DNA from: Dendrolimus kikuchii
Taxonomy: Eukaryota; Arthropoda; Insecta; Lepidoptera; Lasiocampidae
Assembly (NCBI GenBank): GCA_019925095.2
Contig: CM034411.1
Coordinates: forward strand, 9,384,001-9,448,000
Reading direction: 5' to 3'
Length of the DNA stretch: 64,000 bases
The notes under the pieces were generated by a model. The model saw nothing but the letters and a program-made list of their open reading frames with translations, did not search any database and was not told the origin of the DNA. Both the position numbers and the translations under genes were made by a program. Position 1 is the first letter of the stretch, and the number at the start of each line of letters is the position of its first letter. Of the stretch, positions 22,617-32,748 are shown in pieces.

Positions 22617-22860
22617 TATAGCTTAGTAGTTATTGCACTCGCGCCCAAACTCAAAGGGCGCGGATTCGAATCTTGGCCTTACAGCATACACTACTTAGGC
22701 AGTTTTCTAACTTAATGTGCATATTGTTACAATTACTACGTGCTGTAAACGAAAACATCGTGATGAAATCTACACATTGAGATCAGTGTCGCGGTTATAC
22801 TGACCGTTCCCCTATAATGGATGTCCAAGAATGAGTTGACCTTGAATTTGATCTACATTG
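22617..22860 (+). mobile_element. tRNA-derived SINE
   Basis: The head has a box A-like TAGCTTAGTAGTTATTGC (22619-22636) and a box B-like GGATTCGAATCTTGG (about 22661), spaced as in a tRNA gene. The body (GTGATGAAATCTACACATTG, GAGATCAGTGTCGCGG) matches the SINE fragment at 2665. This is the only copy here with the Pol III head. Confidence 0.72.
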
Positions 22861-22961
22861 GATAAACATTCTTTTAAGACAGTTGGCTACCTAGGTTTTA
22901 AACTTTTTTATACCCAAGATGAATAAACTTTATGTAAAAATAATATATAGCAAAATTTTCC

Positions 22962-23184
22962 GGGTATTTGCCCGTCTGGATGGCTACCACCCCTGGTCTA
23001 AAGTATGCCGGCATAACAACCCTGAGTAGTGTTCCGGCATTAGTGGCCAGGTTTCAGTCTCCTTTTAGAGAGCAACAGCACATTTGTAGCATCTTTAGTG
23101 TAGTAATTAATGTCCATAAGCGATGGTAACCGCCTTCCATCAGGGGGCCGTTTGCCTGTCTGCTTAACTCGTGCAATAAAAAAA
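22962..23184 (+). mobile_element. SINE-like 0.3-kb repeat, 5'-truncated
   Basis: From GGGTATTTGCCCGTCTGGAT to GTGCAATAAAAAAA. A short insertion splits the TTAGTGTAG..TGTCCATAAG tail. Confidence 0.8.
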
Positions 23185-23599
23185 GGCCATCGTCGTTAAA
23201 TCTGCTACAAGCCAGTCAAGATTATCCATTCACTATTCGACATGCGACATATGAGAGGTTAAATGCCAGGGGTCCAATTCTGCTATTGCTATCAAGTCAA
23301 AATCACCGGACACTATCGTATCAATCGTAGGTTACCTGATTTCGATGTTTTGTCAATTCCCATCTTTGTAAATATTTTATAAGCGAAATCTTGCGACTAA
23401 AATTATTAAATTTTGGTTAGATTTTCAATATTAATTTCGGCTAACGTCATTTCTGCTAATAGTAACACCAATTCTTTTATACTACTATTCTACCGCGACG
23501 ATATCGACAACATATTGTGGATTTAGTAGAATAAGAATTTTTGACACTATCGCAATGGAATCGTACTTTGAATATTTTCGCAACGGACGGATATTGAAA

Positions 23600-23935
23600 T
23601 AGCAGAACTAGGCCCCAGCAGTGTAACTAAGTCACTGCCTACTTTTAATAGACTTGTGAAGGATTATTATATCTCAAATAGCTCAATTTAAGGATGTAGC
23701 AGCAGTCATTGTCAGCTTCTTCTAGTTTTATATTTATTTATGTAAGTGTATTTTTTTAAATATTTAATTTACATATATAGTATTAGTATAATTTTTATTA
23801 ATGTATGTATATTATATCATGTATGTATATATTTATAAGATACTGATTCGATAGTGAGAATAATGCAACATACCTCTGTTCTTAGCATATTTTTTGTCCA
23901 TCCAAAGGTTGTCTGGAAGAAATCGCTAATAGCGA
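23600..23935 (+). mobile_element. CR1/Jockey-like LINE end and 3' UTR
   Basis: A degraded SVTKSLPTFNRLVKDYYIS peptide is followed by an AT-rich UTR and GGTTGTCTGGAAGAAATCGC, the same UTR block as at 14820 and, inverted, 26690. Confidence 0.55.
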
Positions 23936-24702
23936 TAAGACCGCCTATTGTAACAATAACGCATGTTCATTAATTAATATTATATAACAATGACAGTTGG
24001 AACGTTAAAATAAAGCCAGAAACTTATTGCCCAAAGCTACTTCCTTTTATATCCTAAGTCCTAAGTAAGAATTTAGGATTAATCAAAAGATTTCAAGGAA
24101 GTTATCGAGTGCTTCTGAAGTATTCATATTTTAGATATTGTAATTTTAATTGGCTCTCACCTTGTTTTGACTTTGATGTTGTTGAAGGGCTCTTATTAAT
24201 GTTTATCGATGTACCATAATTGGTTTTCGGTACTAAAGTGGTTATCGTAAATAATTTCATACAGATAATTGTCGCGCGATGGATAGGTAATGTGAAGGAT
24301 AATATGAAGATTTGTGCTTTGGCTGATGTTATAATAATACAGTATAAGCTCGGCCACACGCCTGTAAGTTCTGCTAGCGTAAGGCGACTCATCAGTACAC
24401 ACAGATGTGAAAGGATGATAATAACATACCTATATACAATGGGTGTTGTTATTTATTACTAAATAGCCATCTCTTCCAAACAACTCTTGGCTAGAATTAT
24501 GGGATATCGATTTTTTTTTTTATTTCTTTAATTTACAAAGCAATTTACAATCAATACAATAATACATTATGATTACATTATAAGTTTATGGAACTAGATT
24601 ATCATCCTAGTATGTGAATATATTAGCATTATAATTAGTTTGTATTAACTTGTGAGTGACTTGAAATTACAAAAACAATTTTAGAATTTGAATTTAGAAA
24701 TC

Positions 24703-24729
24703 TTATATATATATATATATATATATATA
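24703..24729. repeat. AT dinucleotide microsatellite
   Basis: Uninterrupted alternating A and T for about 27 bases at the 5' edge of a Helitron. Confidence 0.9.
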
Positions 24730-25107
24730 AATCAATTGCTGTTCGTTAGTCTCGCTAAAACTCGAGAACGGCTGGACTGATTTGGCTAATTTTGGTTTTG
24801 AATTATTTGTCGAAGTCCAGGGAAGTTTTCAAAGGCGAGTAAATATGAAAAAAATGCTTGGAATATAGTAAAAACAACAATTTTGCTTTCCCTTAGAAAC
24901 TATTCTTACCTGTCAAACATTTGATGTTCATCCCGTCGTTTAGAAATCAATTAAATTTAAAAGTCGTTCAGAAATCAAATTAAATTTAAAAGTGATTTTT
25001 TTTTCATTTTTTTGATTTTGAATGTCAAACGTTTATACGCGTTTATACGAAATAAACGCTTTTTATTTATTGATTCTAGGCGGTACGAAGTTTGCCGGGT
25101 CAGCTAG
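24725..25107 (+). mobile_element. Helitron, non-autonomous
   Basis: Contains CTCGAGAACGGCTGGACTGA and ends GCCGGGTCAGCTAG/T at 25107. Directly abuts another Helitron. Confidence 0.65.
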
Positions 25108-25341
25108 TACTAATATATAAAGCTGAAGAGTTTGTTTGTTTCGTTGAACTCGCTAATCTCAGGAACTGCTGGTCTGATTTGAAAAATTCTTTCACTGTTA
25201 AATAGCCCATTTATCGAGGAAGGCTATAGGCTATATATCATCACGCTGAGATCAATAGGAGTGGAGCACCAATGAAGAATGTTTCAAAATCGGGAGATTT
25301 CGAAAAAAAATTCCACGCGCCGACGTCGCGGGCACAGCTAG
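25108..25341 (+). mobile_element. Helitron, non-autonomous, tandem with the previous
   Basis: Begins TACTAATATATAAAGCTGAA, contains GGAAGGCTATAGGCTATATA, ends with a GC-rich stem and CACAGCTAG/T at 25341. Same family as 26782-27020 and 60236-60497. Confidence 0.75.
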
Positions 25342-25551
25342 TTAATTATAAAAATAAGGAGTCATGGTCCGTAAGTAAGTGCCAGAAACGTTAATCGAAT
25401 TAATCATTCACTTTAATTTACTGAGATTGGGGTCAATTATATCTAGAGAAGAGTTTTAGCTACCTACCAGTTGATTAAGTAGACGACTCATTCTAGTTAA
25501 TGGGTTAGTATGACGTATTGTTGCAAAAGGAGGAGGGTAACGTCGCCTGTA

Positions 25552-25694
25552 CATACATACATAACTTCACGCCAGTTCCCTTGCGGGGTAGGCACAAACA
25601 ACAGAGCGCCATTTAGGCCCATTCTTACACACCTCACTTGCTTCTTTGACATTCATAACTCTTGTCATGCGCACTCGTCTGTTTTTAAGGCTCC
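25552..25694 (-). mobile_element. RTE-like LINE 3' fragment, TSD TCGCCTGTA
   Basis: Same C-terminal tail and CATACATACATA end as at 8747. 9-bp duplications at 25543-25551 and 25695-25703. Confidence 0.78.
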
Positions 25695-25703
25695 TCGCCT
25701 GTA

Positions 25704-25752
25704 AAGTATGCTAATATTGCCTGTCTGCTGAACTCATGTAATAAAGAAAAAA
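25704..25752 (+). mobile_element. 3' tail remnant of the SINE-like repeat
   Basis: TTGCCTGTCTGCTGAACTCA, then TGTAATAAAGAAAAAA. Confidence 0.6.
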
Positions 25753-26129
25753 TATATACAAATTGCTAAAAGAACTTAACCTATAGTCTACTTTTTACGG
25801 TTAAATCCGAAAGCACCTTCGTCCGAGGAAACCACTTTAGACTCTTCAAATCTCTTCAGACACTCTCAAAACATCTTATACGAAACAAATGGTAAAATTG
25901 CGTAATAGCACTGTTATTAGAAAATGCTATTTTACAGAAAATTTTATTTTGTATCTCAAGTTTTTTAGTAGGGTTTTCTTTGTGATATTATGTAAATTGT
26001 ATTAGTAACATTTATTTTGTAAATTATAAAAACTAAAGATTTTTAAGGGTAGATTATACCAGACTTGTTGCAGCACGCACCCACACACGCGGGTAGAACA
26101 GAAACAGAACACAATGTTTTCCACATTTC

Positions 26130-26275
26130 AACGGACAAGTGGAAAAACAAATCGCAACGAAATTTTAACTTGAAGTTTTACGGGCAGGTTTTCAAACTGG
26201 ACAAGTACATTAACAATCTGCCCGTAAAACTTCAAGTTAAAATTTTGTTGCGATTCGTTTTTCCTCTTGTCCGTT
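26130..26275. mobile_element. Foldback with 58-bp arms and 30-nt loop
   Basis: The arms at 26130-26187 and 26218-26275 are inverted copies with three mismatches (AACGGACAAG...TTTTACGGGCAG). Outer sequence (26062-26312) is weakly symmetrical, suggesting a MITE. Both strands of the arms read open for about 60 codons, which is an effect of the symmetry. Confidence 0.85.
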
Positions 26276-26561
26276 GAAGTTTCATTTCTACTGTGTGTCC
26301 CAGCACACAATTCGATTTTTTTAAAGAAAGTATCACGACCTTAATAATAAAGTTTTTACAGTCTTATAAACTTATAGGAGTAAACTTTATAAACATTTTC
26401 AAACTGTGTCCGAAAGTTTCTAGACTTTTTCATCTTAATCCGCACGCCGCATGTCTGTTTGTATGAGGTTTATCCAATGTCCTACATTTTCGATATAAGT
26501 TGATTGCAACGCGGTCGCGATGCCATGCTATGATTTGCAGAGTTGTACTTTGTTAGGTAGA

Positions 26562-27400
26562 TAGATAGATAGACAACACTTTATTATACACCAATACAAA
26601 AATGAACTTAAAGACTAAAATGATATCAAGTTATGTATAAAGGGCGGTCTTATCGCTAAAAAGCGATCTCTTCTAGACAACCCTAGGAATGAAATGAGAT
26701 GATAATGGCGATGTTGGTATACGTGACATATAGTATGAACTACTTATATTTTAATAATAAATACGTAAATGATATGTTTAATCTATACTGATATTATAAA
26801 GCTGAAGAGTTTGTTTGTTTGTTTAAACGCGCTAATCTCAGGAACCGCTGGTCTGATTTGAAAAATTCTTTCAGTGTTAGATAGTCCATTTATCGAGGAA
26901 GGCTATAGGCTATATATCATCACGCTAAGACCAATAGGAGCGGTACACCAATGAAGAATGTTTCAAAATCGGAGGGTTTTGAAAGTAAATTCCACGCGGA
27001 CGACGTCGCGGGCACAGCTAGTAATAAATACAGAAATTTTATATATTACATAGATATATTTAACATACAAATACACATCTACAAAATATATAAATGTTTC
27101 TAGATGAATTTAAATTTCATATTCCAACAACAAGTAGAATTTTTTGATCATAGTTTTAAATATCGCTAGCGATTTTGCTTGTCTGATAGGAACAGGAAGC
27201 GCGTTCGAAAGCTATATATCCTTAACAGTAAAAGAATTGTTGTAAAAAGTTGAGTTATGCGCAGGAGTGTTCAATTTAAGTTTAATAGAAGGGCGTAAAT
27301 TATGAGAGCACGAAAGAAATTCAAAACGTTGTTTAAGGTAATCAGGAGTACTTGGGACAAATAAAATACTATAGAGAAAAGTTATTATATAATATCTGTT
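26562..27400 (-). pseudogene. CR1/Jockey-like LINE end, minus copy, interrupted by a Helitron
   Basis: 27150-27400 encodes (minus) YLKQRFEFLSCSHNLRPSI, KLKLNTPAHNSTFYNNSFTV then, after a stop, AKSLAIFKTMIKKFY. The 3' UTR block GTTGTCTAGAAGAGATCGCT and a CTATCTATCTATC tail lie at 26562-26720. A Helitron sits at 26782-27020 between them. Confidence 0.72.
26782..27020 (+). mobile_element. Helitron, intact ends
   Basis: Starts A/TCTATACTGATATTATAAAG and ends GCGGGCACAGCTAG/T, so both hallmark ends and the A-T insertion site are present. 239 bp, non-autonomous. Confidence 0.85.
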
Positions 27401-27465
27401 ACATATTGTATCATAAATATGATACAACTTATGTATCGTATCATAAATCAACTTATGTATTTTAT

Positions 27466-27744
27466 CCGTGTAGGAACAGAGAAAGAATACAATTTCCTGC
27501 GGCCGAGCGGCCTGTCGTAATAGGCGACAAAACACCTCACAGCCAGGTAGTAGGGCGTTTGCCAGTCTAAATGGCTACCACCCCTGGTCTAAAGTATGCC
27601 GCCATAACAACCTTGAGTTGTGTTCCTGCATTAGTGGCCAGGTTCCAGACTTCCTTTTGGTGTTGCAAATGTCCATAGGCGATGGTAACCGCTTTCCATT
27701 AGATGGGTCGTCTGCCTGTCTGCTGAACGCATGCAATAAAAAAT
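27466..27744 (+). mobile_element. SINE-like 0.3-kb repeat with internal deletion
   Basis: Head CCGTGTAGGAACAGAGAAAG; the AGAGAGCAGCAGCGCATTTG block between CCTTT and TGGTGTTGC is missing; ends GCAATAAAAAATAAA. Confidence 0.82.
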
Positions 27745-28269
27745 AAATATGATACAATACTTAAGTTTTACACAAATAAGTGAATATTTATTTCTGTAAA
27801 ACTTTTCTGTAATAACTGGTTGTCTGAAAGAGATATTTTTATGGTCGCTTCTTACCTCTTCTTAACCGTTCATTTGCCTTGCGAGCAGTTTAAGTGTATT
27901 AAAATTTACATAAGTATATAATGTAAAATTTCTACTGATGGTAAGGTAGGTTGTATAGTAAGATATAGATAGATATAGGTATCGTCAATTAATATATACT
28001 TATATGTTCTTTCAATGCGTAAGATACTTTTTATCGAAAAATAAGTTATTTTTCTTTGAATACAAATCTGATGTTTATACTAACGTGAAGGGAGTTCTAG
28101 TATTATATGATTTAATATGTGAAAGAGAGTTTGACTGACAGTTTTCACAGCATTAGATACGAGATAAATATATAATATTTTCATTTCAAACATATAAGAA
28201 ATCCCGCACAGAATAGAACCGAGTTCTATGCTGATGAAGCCACAAGGAAAATTCGAGTTTTATATTAAA
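27745..28269. other. AT-rich, fragment of the GGCCGGTT MITE family only
   Basis: 27870-27960 (TTAACCGTTCATTTGCCTTG ... ACTGATGGTAAGGTAGG) is related to the MITE at 2957. Nothing else recognised. Confidence 0.4.
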
Positions 28270-28457
28270 CTAGCTGTGCCCGTGACTTCGTCCACGTGGA
28301 TTTTTTTTCGCGGATCCCTAAAAAAAGTAGTCTAAGTTACTCCTTATAATATCAATTAACTGCCATTGAAAGTTCCGTCAAAATCAGTCCAGGCGTTTCA
28401 GAGATTAGCCGAAACATCCATGCAGACAAAGATTTTAATAATTGTTTTTTTAAGTAA
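28270..28457 (-). mobile_element. Helitron end bordering BEL/Pao copy A
   Basis: CTAG at 28270-28273, then GCCCGTGACTTCGTCCACGT and the AGAGATTAGCCGAAACATCC block. The 5' end lies near the junction with BEL copy A. Related copies: 38930-39122 and 53165-53345. Confidence 0.65.
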
Positions 28458-28568
28458 ATGCGTGAATGTCTTTACGACGGGTCGATTCAGACTGATCGTT
28501 GAGACGCGGAAGTGCGGGGTAAATTACTTTTTCGGGGAATCATCGTTCGTTACGCGGTGGCGTGAACA
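28458..28568 (-). repeat. Copy A 3' LTR piece (U3 plus 38 bp of R)
   Basis: U3 is 28568-28496 and the R part 28495-28458, where identity to the copy B LTR stops (CATTCACGCAT then TTACTT). Confidence 0.85.
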
Positions 28569-28614
28569 TCCTGGGGCCCGGGGAAAAGGTGACGGCTCCC
28601 ATTTATAGTGCTGA

Positions 28615-31600
28615 CTAAGTGCTGTTGTCGTCGGGGGGAAGACGAGCAATCTTTGTGACTGGTCTCGTTAAGCTGCCATCCTTGGTGCTGAGTTCTACGA
28701 CTCGGACGACGTCATCCTTTCCGGGCAGAATCTTCTTTATTCTTCCCATCTTCCACTGGAGTCTGGGAAGATTATCCTCCTTTATGAGTACCAGCTCACC
28801 AATCTTGGGTCGACTGGTTTCCGTAGTCCATTTAGATCGGGATTGGAGAGTGTGCAGGTAGGATTTCGACCACAAGGTCCAAAATCGCTGAGCCAACGCT
28901 TGCACTAAGCGAAAACGTCGTAGGGTTGATGGAGGAGAGGATTCATGGGAATGTTCGGGTAATGCGGTAAGTGGGCGACCTATAAGGAAATGACCAGCGG
29001 TTAGGACTTCGAAGTCTGTAGGGTCTGAAGACAGAGGGCAGAGTGGTCGAGAGTTGAGAACGGCCTCAATACGGGCTAAGAGTGTAGAAAATTCTTCAAA
29101 GGTCAGATGCTGCTCACCTAATACGCGATAGAGTAATTGCTTAGTAGATTTCACGGCTGCCTCGTGCAGACCGCCAAAAGAAGGAGCTGAGGGCGGATTG
29201 AGCAACCATGTGATCTGCTGTGTGGCTAGCTTGTGCGTAATTCTATCATCATTGGCCTTTAAGAAGTTTTGTACTTCTATGAGCTGATTTCTTGCGCCGA
29301 CATAGTTTGTACCGCAATCAGAGCGAATTAGGGTAGGGATTCCGCGCCGACTAACGAACCTTTGCAGTGCCGCAAAAAAGGCGTCCGTAGAAAGTTCCGA
29401 GACAGCCTCTAAGTGCACTGCCTTGGTGGCGAGACAAACGAAAACACAAAAGTAGCCTTTGAGAAGTTTGGCATTGCGTAGAGTACTTGATTTAATTAGG
29501 AATGGTCCGGCAAAATCCGTGGACACTTGACTAAACACCGGTTGTGGGCTGACTCGATCAGCCGGTAGGTCGGCCATAAAAGGGGGATTCGGCTGAGCTC
29601 GATGCCTAAAACAGCGTACACATTTAAAGACACGGTGACGAATGACTCGCCTTCCAGATAAAATCCAGTATTGTTGACGGAGTAGTGCGTGTAGTGTATC
29701 TGCGCCCGGGTGGCAGTGTATAGTGTGGAAATGATCTATAATTAGGTCCACAAGGGGGCTTGAACTGGGTAAGATGAGGGGATGTTGTGTGTCATATCTA
29801 AGGGCTGAGTTGGACAAGCGCCCTCCTACTCTAAGAAGACCATCCTTGAGAAAGGGCGAGAGGCGTTGTATTCGCACTGTACATAATTTGTTAGTTTGCA
29901 GTCGGTGGATGTCTTCAGCGAACATATTTTGTTGGACTGAGCGTACCCAGTGTAAGAGCGCTTTCTTACGTTCGTCTACGGTAATGGGACCAACGATGCG
30001 AGAGTGAGAAGATACCAAGCAATTGTGTGCAAAACGTTTAATACATGCGGTTACGCCTACAAGTGTGTCTAAGGAGCTGAATCTCGTGAGTAAATCCGTG
30101 TCTAGATCAGGAACCGCGATGTGAGCTACCATTTTTCTTGGTTTTAGACCAGGCAGTACGTGATGACCCAAAGCAGGGGGCATCGTGGGCCAGGTATCAG
30201 GTGGGGCCTTGAGCCAAGTAGGCGACCACCATAGGTCATAGGCTAAGAGTTCCTGTGCTGATATTCCCCTGCTAGCACAGTCGGCAGGGTTAAGAGCTGA
30301 GGGTACATGTCTCCAAGTAGGGTTACATGGATTGGCTGCAATGGCAGAGACTCGATTGGCCTCAAAGACCTGTAGGGATTGAGAAGGAGTTTTAAGCCAG
30401 GCGAGTACGATAGTACTGTCTGACCAACAAAAGTGTTGCTGAATGGTAATGTGGGCAGAAAGTTGAACAGAGACGCGAGAAATGAGCAGCGAAGTGAGGT
30501 GTGCAGCTGAAAGTTCCAGCTTTGGTATAGTCTGTCGGGTTTTAATGGGGGCTACCTTGGATTTAGAAACAAGTAGTCTGACGTGTACCTGACCCGTGAT
30601 ATTCGTTTCATGAAGATAGACTGCGGCTGCATATCCGGATTCGGATGCATCGGCAAAACCGTGTAGGGTGTAGGTGGAATCTTTGCTGGTGCAAATTGTT
30701 CTGGGGAGTCGAAGAGCAGAGAGTAGAGGTAAGTCTTCAAAAATGTGCTGAAATTGAAATGTGACATCATTGGGAGCCGATTCATCCCAGTCTAACTTTA
30801 GAGTCCATAGGTGCTGAATGAGCAGTTTTGCGCGGAAAATAACTGGGCTGATCCATCCACTAGGATCGTATAAACGAGCGATGGTACTGAGTATTGACCT
30901 TTTGGTAAATTTTTCCAGTGTAGGTACCGAAATGTGATATGTAAATTCGTCCGTTTGTGGTATCCATTGCATACCAAGTACCTTGATTGCATTGGAGTCG
31001 GGTACAACATCAAAATCCTTGGGTATGTCACATTGATCATCCGGGAAGCGTTCTAAAAGCTGACGAGAGTTTGAGGTCCACTTTCGCAAATGAAATCCCC
31101 CTAGGGCTAGTAACTCAATGAGTTCAGTCTGCAGAGCTATTGCCTTGTCAACTGAATCATGCCCAGTCAGAATGTCATCCACGAATATGGAGTGCGTAAG
31201 AACCTGTGCAGCCTGGGGAAAACGGTGACCTTCATCAGTGACCAGCTGTATAATAGATCGATTGGCGAGGAAGGGGCTGGGTCGTAGGCCATACGTGACA
31301 GTGGACAGGGCGTAAGTGAGCAGAGGTTGATCTGGAGAAGAGCGCCATAGAATGAGTTGGAACCGTCTGTGGTCTGGGTGAACTAGTATATTTCTAAACA
31401 TCATCTGGATGTCTGTACTAAAGACCACTTTGTGAGTACGAAAATTTAGAATGATGTCAGTAATATCACGTTGGAGCGGTGGGCCAGTGTGCAGACAGTC
31501 ATTAAGACTGACACCATTAGAGCTCTTACAGCTGCCATCAAAAACCGTGCGAAGTTTTTCAGAGTTGGCTTTGAAGATGCCATGATGCGGGACGTAAAAA

Positions 31601-32601
31601 TGGTCTTTTCCTTTGAATGTGCTGGGGTGACAAAGAGCCATGTGGCCCATGTCAATGTATTCCTTCATGAAGTCGATATATTTTGAGCGGAGGGTAGGAT
31701 CTCTTTGGAGTTTGCGCTCCAAATTAAGGAATCGTCGTAGTGCAATAGCGTGGGTTGCACCGAGCTTAGGTGCCTTTGTAAGAAAGGGAAGGGATACTAT
31801 GTATCGCCCTGTGGGATCACGTGTGGTGGTAGAACGAAAGTTCTCCTCACACTCGTCAGAGGTTGAGTTGTCCTTTGATTGCACTTCTTCGACTTCCCAG
31901 AATCTCTCCAGAGCGGAGTGTATTTCTTTATTTGAGTGTTGGGGTTGTAAACAGTCAATATTTACTAGTGCTGAATTAACTTGAGGCTCAGGCTTTGTGT
32001 AGTTTGGATTGATAGGACCTAAAAGAGCGAAATTGAAGATCGTGCCGAAGGCTATTGGCCTGCCGGGGCCCAAAAAAATTTTGTTACCATCCAAAATTTG
32101 GCCCAAGACATCAGAACCTAAAATCAAGTCAATAGCGGCTGGAAAACGATAAGACGAGTCTGCTAGGGGAAGCTGTGTCGAGTCGAGGAGTGGAACAACG
32201 TCAGGTAACATTGTTAATGGTAAAAGACCTGTCAAATCTGGTAGAATGTATGCCTTTGCGCTAATTACTGGGACTTCGGTGTGAATAGGGCGGAATGTGA
32301 TGGTAGTTGAAGAACTAGAGTTTTGAGTCTGTTGATTACCGACTCCTGTAATTTTTAGTTCTGTGTGCTCGACAGGCAAACGTAATTTTTGTGTCATAGT
32401 TTTAGTTAACAAGGTTAGCATGGAACCGCTGTCTAATAATGCTCTTGCCTTATGAAATACTCCAGCGTTGTCTGCTAGTTCTAGGGACACAGTGGGTAAT
32501 AAAACTGGTGGATCGTGTACTGTAATGTGCTGAGTATGTGCTGAAATATGACTGTCATTTTGGTTAGCTTTATCAGAGGAAGTAACAGGGCTGCCGGGCA
32601 A
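28615..32601 (-). CDS. pol: BEL/Pao Pol polyprotein, copy A
   Basis: 1328 codons open, ending at the stop 28615-28617. Domains in order: aspartic protease with LLDSGSML (Asp about residue 57); reverse transcriptase (about 330-570) with STDIQMMFRNI and the catalytic FVDDILTG; RNase H (about 640-790) with GFADASESGYAAAV and CWSDSTIVLAWLK; integrase (about 950-1190) with a His-Cys zinc module and the D-D-E residues in STDFAGPF, RSDCGTNYVG and FGGLHEAAVKSTK. All catalytic residues expected for the family are present. The first codon shown is TTG; no ATG occurs before the protease, and the frame is continuous with Gag except for one UGA. Differs from copy B at residue 47 (Val for Glu) and near the C-terminus (Pro for Leu). 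Confidence 0.93.
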   Translation of the reverse strand: MPGSPVTSSDKANQNDSHISAHTQHITVHDPPVLLPTVSLELADNAGVFHKARALLDSGSMLTLLTKTMTQKLRLPVEHTELKITGVGNQQTQNSSSSTTITFRPIHTEVPVISAKAYILPDLTGLLPLTMLPDVVPLLDSTQLPLADSSYRFPAAIDLILGSDVLGQILDGNKIFLGPGRPIAFGTIFNFALLGPINPNYTKPEPQVNSALVNIDCLQPQHSNKEIHSALERFWEVEEVQSKDNSTSDECEENFRSTTTRDPTGRYIVSLPFLTKAPKLGATHAIALRRFLNLERKLQRDPTLRSKYIDFMKEYIDMGHMALCHPSTFKGKDHFYVPHHGIFKANSEKLRTVFDGSCKSSNGVSLNDCLHTGPPLQRDITDIILNFRTHKVVFSTDIQMMFRNILVHPDHRRFQLILWRSSPDQPLLTYALSTVTYGLRPSPFLANRSIIQLVTDEGHRFPQAAQVLTHSIFVDDILTGHDSVDKAIALQTELIELLALGGFHLRKWTSNSRQLLERFPDDQCDIPKDFDVVPDSNAIKVLGMQWIPQTDEFTYHISVPTLEKFTKRSILSTIARLYDPSGWISPVIFRAKLLIQHLWTLKLDWDESAPNDVTFQFQHIFEDLPLLSALRLPRTICTSKDSTYTLHGFADASESGYAAAVYLHETNITGQVHVRLLVSKSKVAPIKTRQTIPKLELSAAHLTSLLISRVSVQLSAHITIQQHFCWSDSTIVLAWLKTPSQSLQVFEANRVSAIAANPCNPTWRHVPSALNPADCASRGISAQELLAYDLWWSPTWLKAPPDTWPTMPPALGHHVLPGLKPRKMVAHIAVPDLDTDLLTRFSSLDTLVGVTACIKRFAHNCLVSSHSRIVGPITVDERKKALLHWVRSVQQNMFAEDIHRLQTNKLCTVRIQRLSPFLKDGLLRVGGRLSNSALRYDTQHPLILPSSSPLVDLIIDHFHTIHCHPGADTLHALLRQQYWILSGRRVIRHRVFKCVRCFRHRAQPNPPFMADLPADRVSPQPVFSQVSTDFAGPFLIKSSTLRNAKLLKGYFCVFVCLATKAVHLEAVSELSTDAFFAALQRFVSRRGIPTLIRSDCGTNYVGARNQLIEVQNFLKANDDRITHKLATQQITWLLNPPSAPSFGGLHEAAVKSTKQLLYRVLGEQHLTFEEFSTLLARIEAVLNSRPLCPLSSDPTDFEVLTAGHFLIGRPLTALPEHSHESSPPSTLRRFRLVQALAQRFWTLWSKSYLHTLQSRSKWTTETSRPKIGELVLIKEDNLPRLQWKMGRIKKILPGKDDVVRVVELSTKDGSLTRPVTKIARLPPDDNST

Positions 32602-32742
32602 GTGATTATTATGATAAACTTTATTATCATAGTGCTGAGTATGAAACTGGGATTTATTTTGTTTACGTGATGTAGTGGATGGTGTATATTGTAGCGATGG
32701 TATGGGTGGGTGTAGTGTAGTATTGTGTAAGTGAGTAGCAGG

Positions 32743-32748
32743 TAGTCA
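32743..32748 (-). promoter_or_regulatory. Candidate stop-readthrough site UGA CUA, copy A
   Basis: The Gag stop is UGA followed directly by CUA, with CAA before it. Gag and Pol are in the same frame and 48 open codons link them. UGA-CUA is a known readthrough-promoting context. Confidence 0.6.

Noticed and set aside
22617..22690. A functional tRNA gene
   Set aside because: Box A and B are present but the cloverleaf is incomplete and a SINE body follows.
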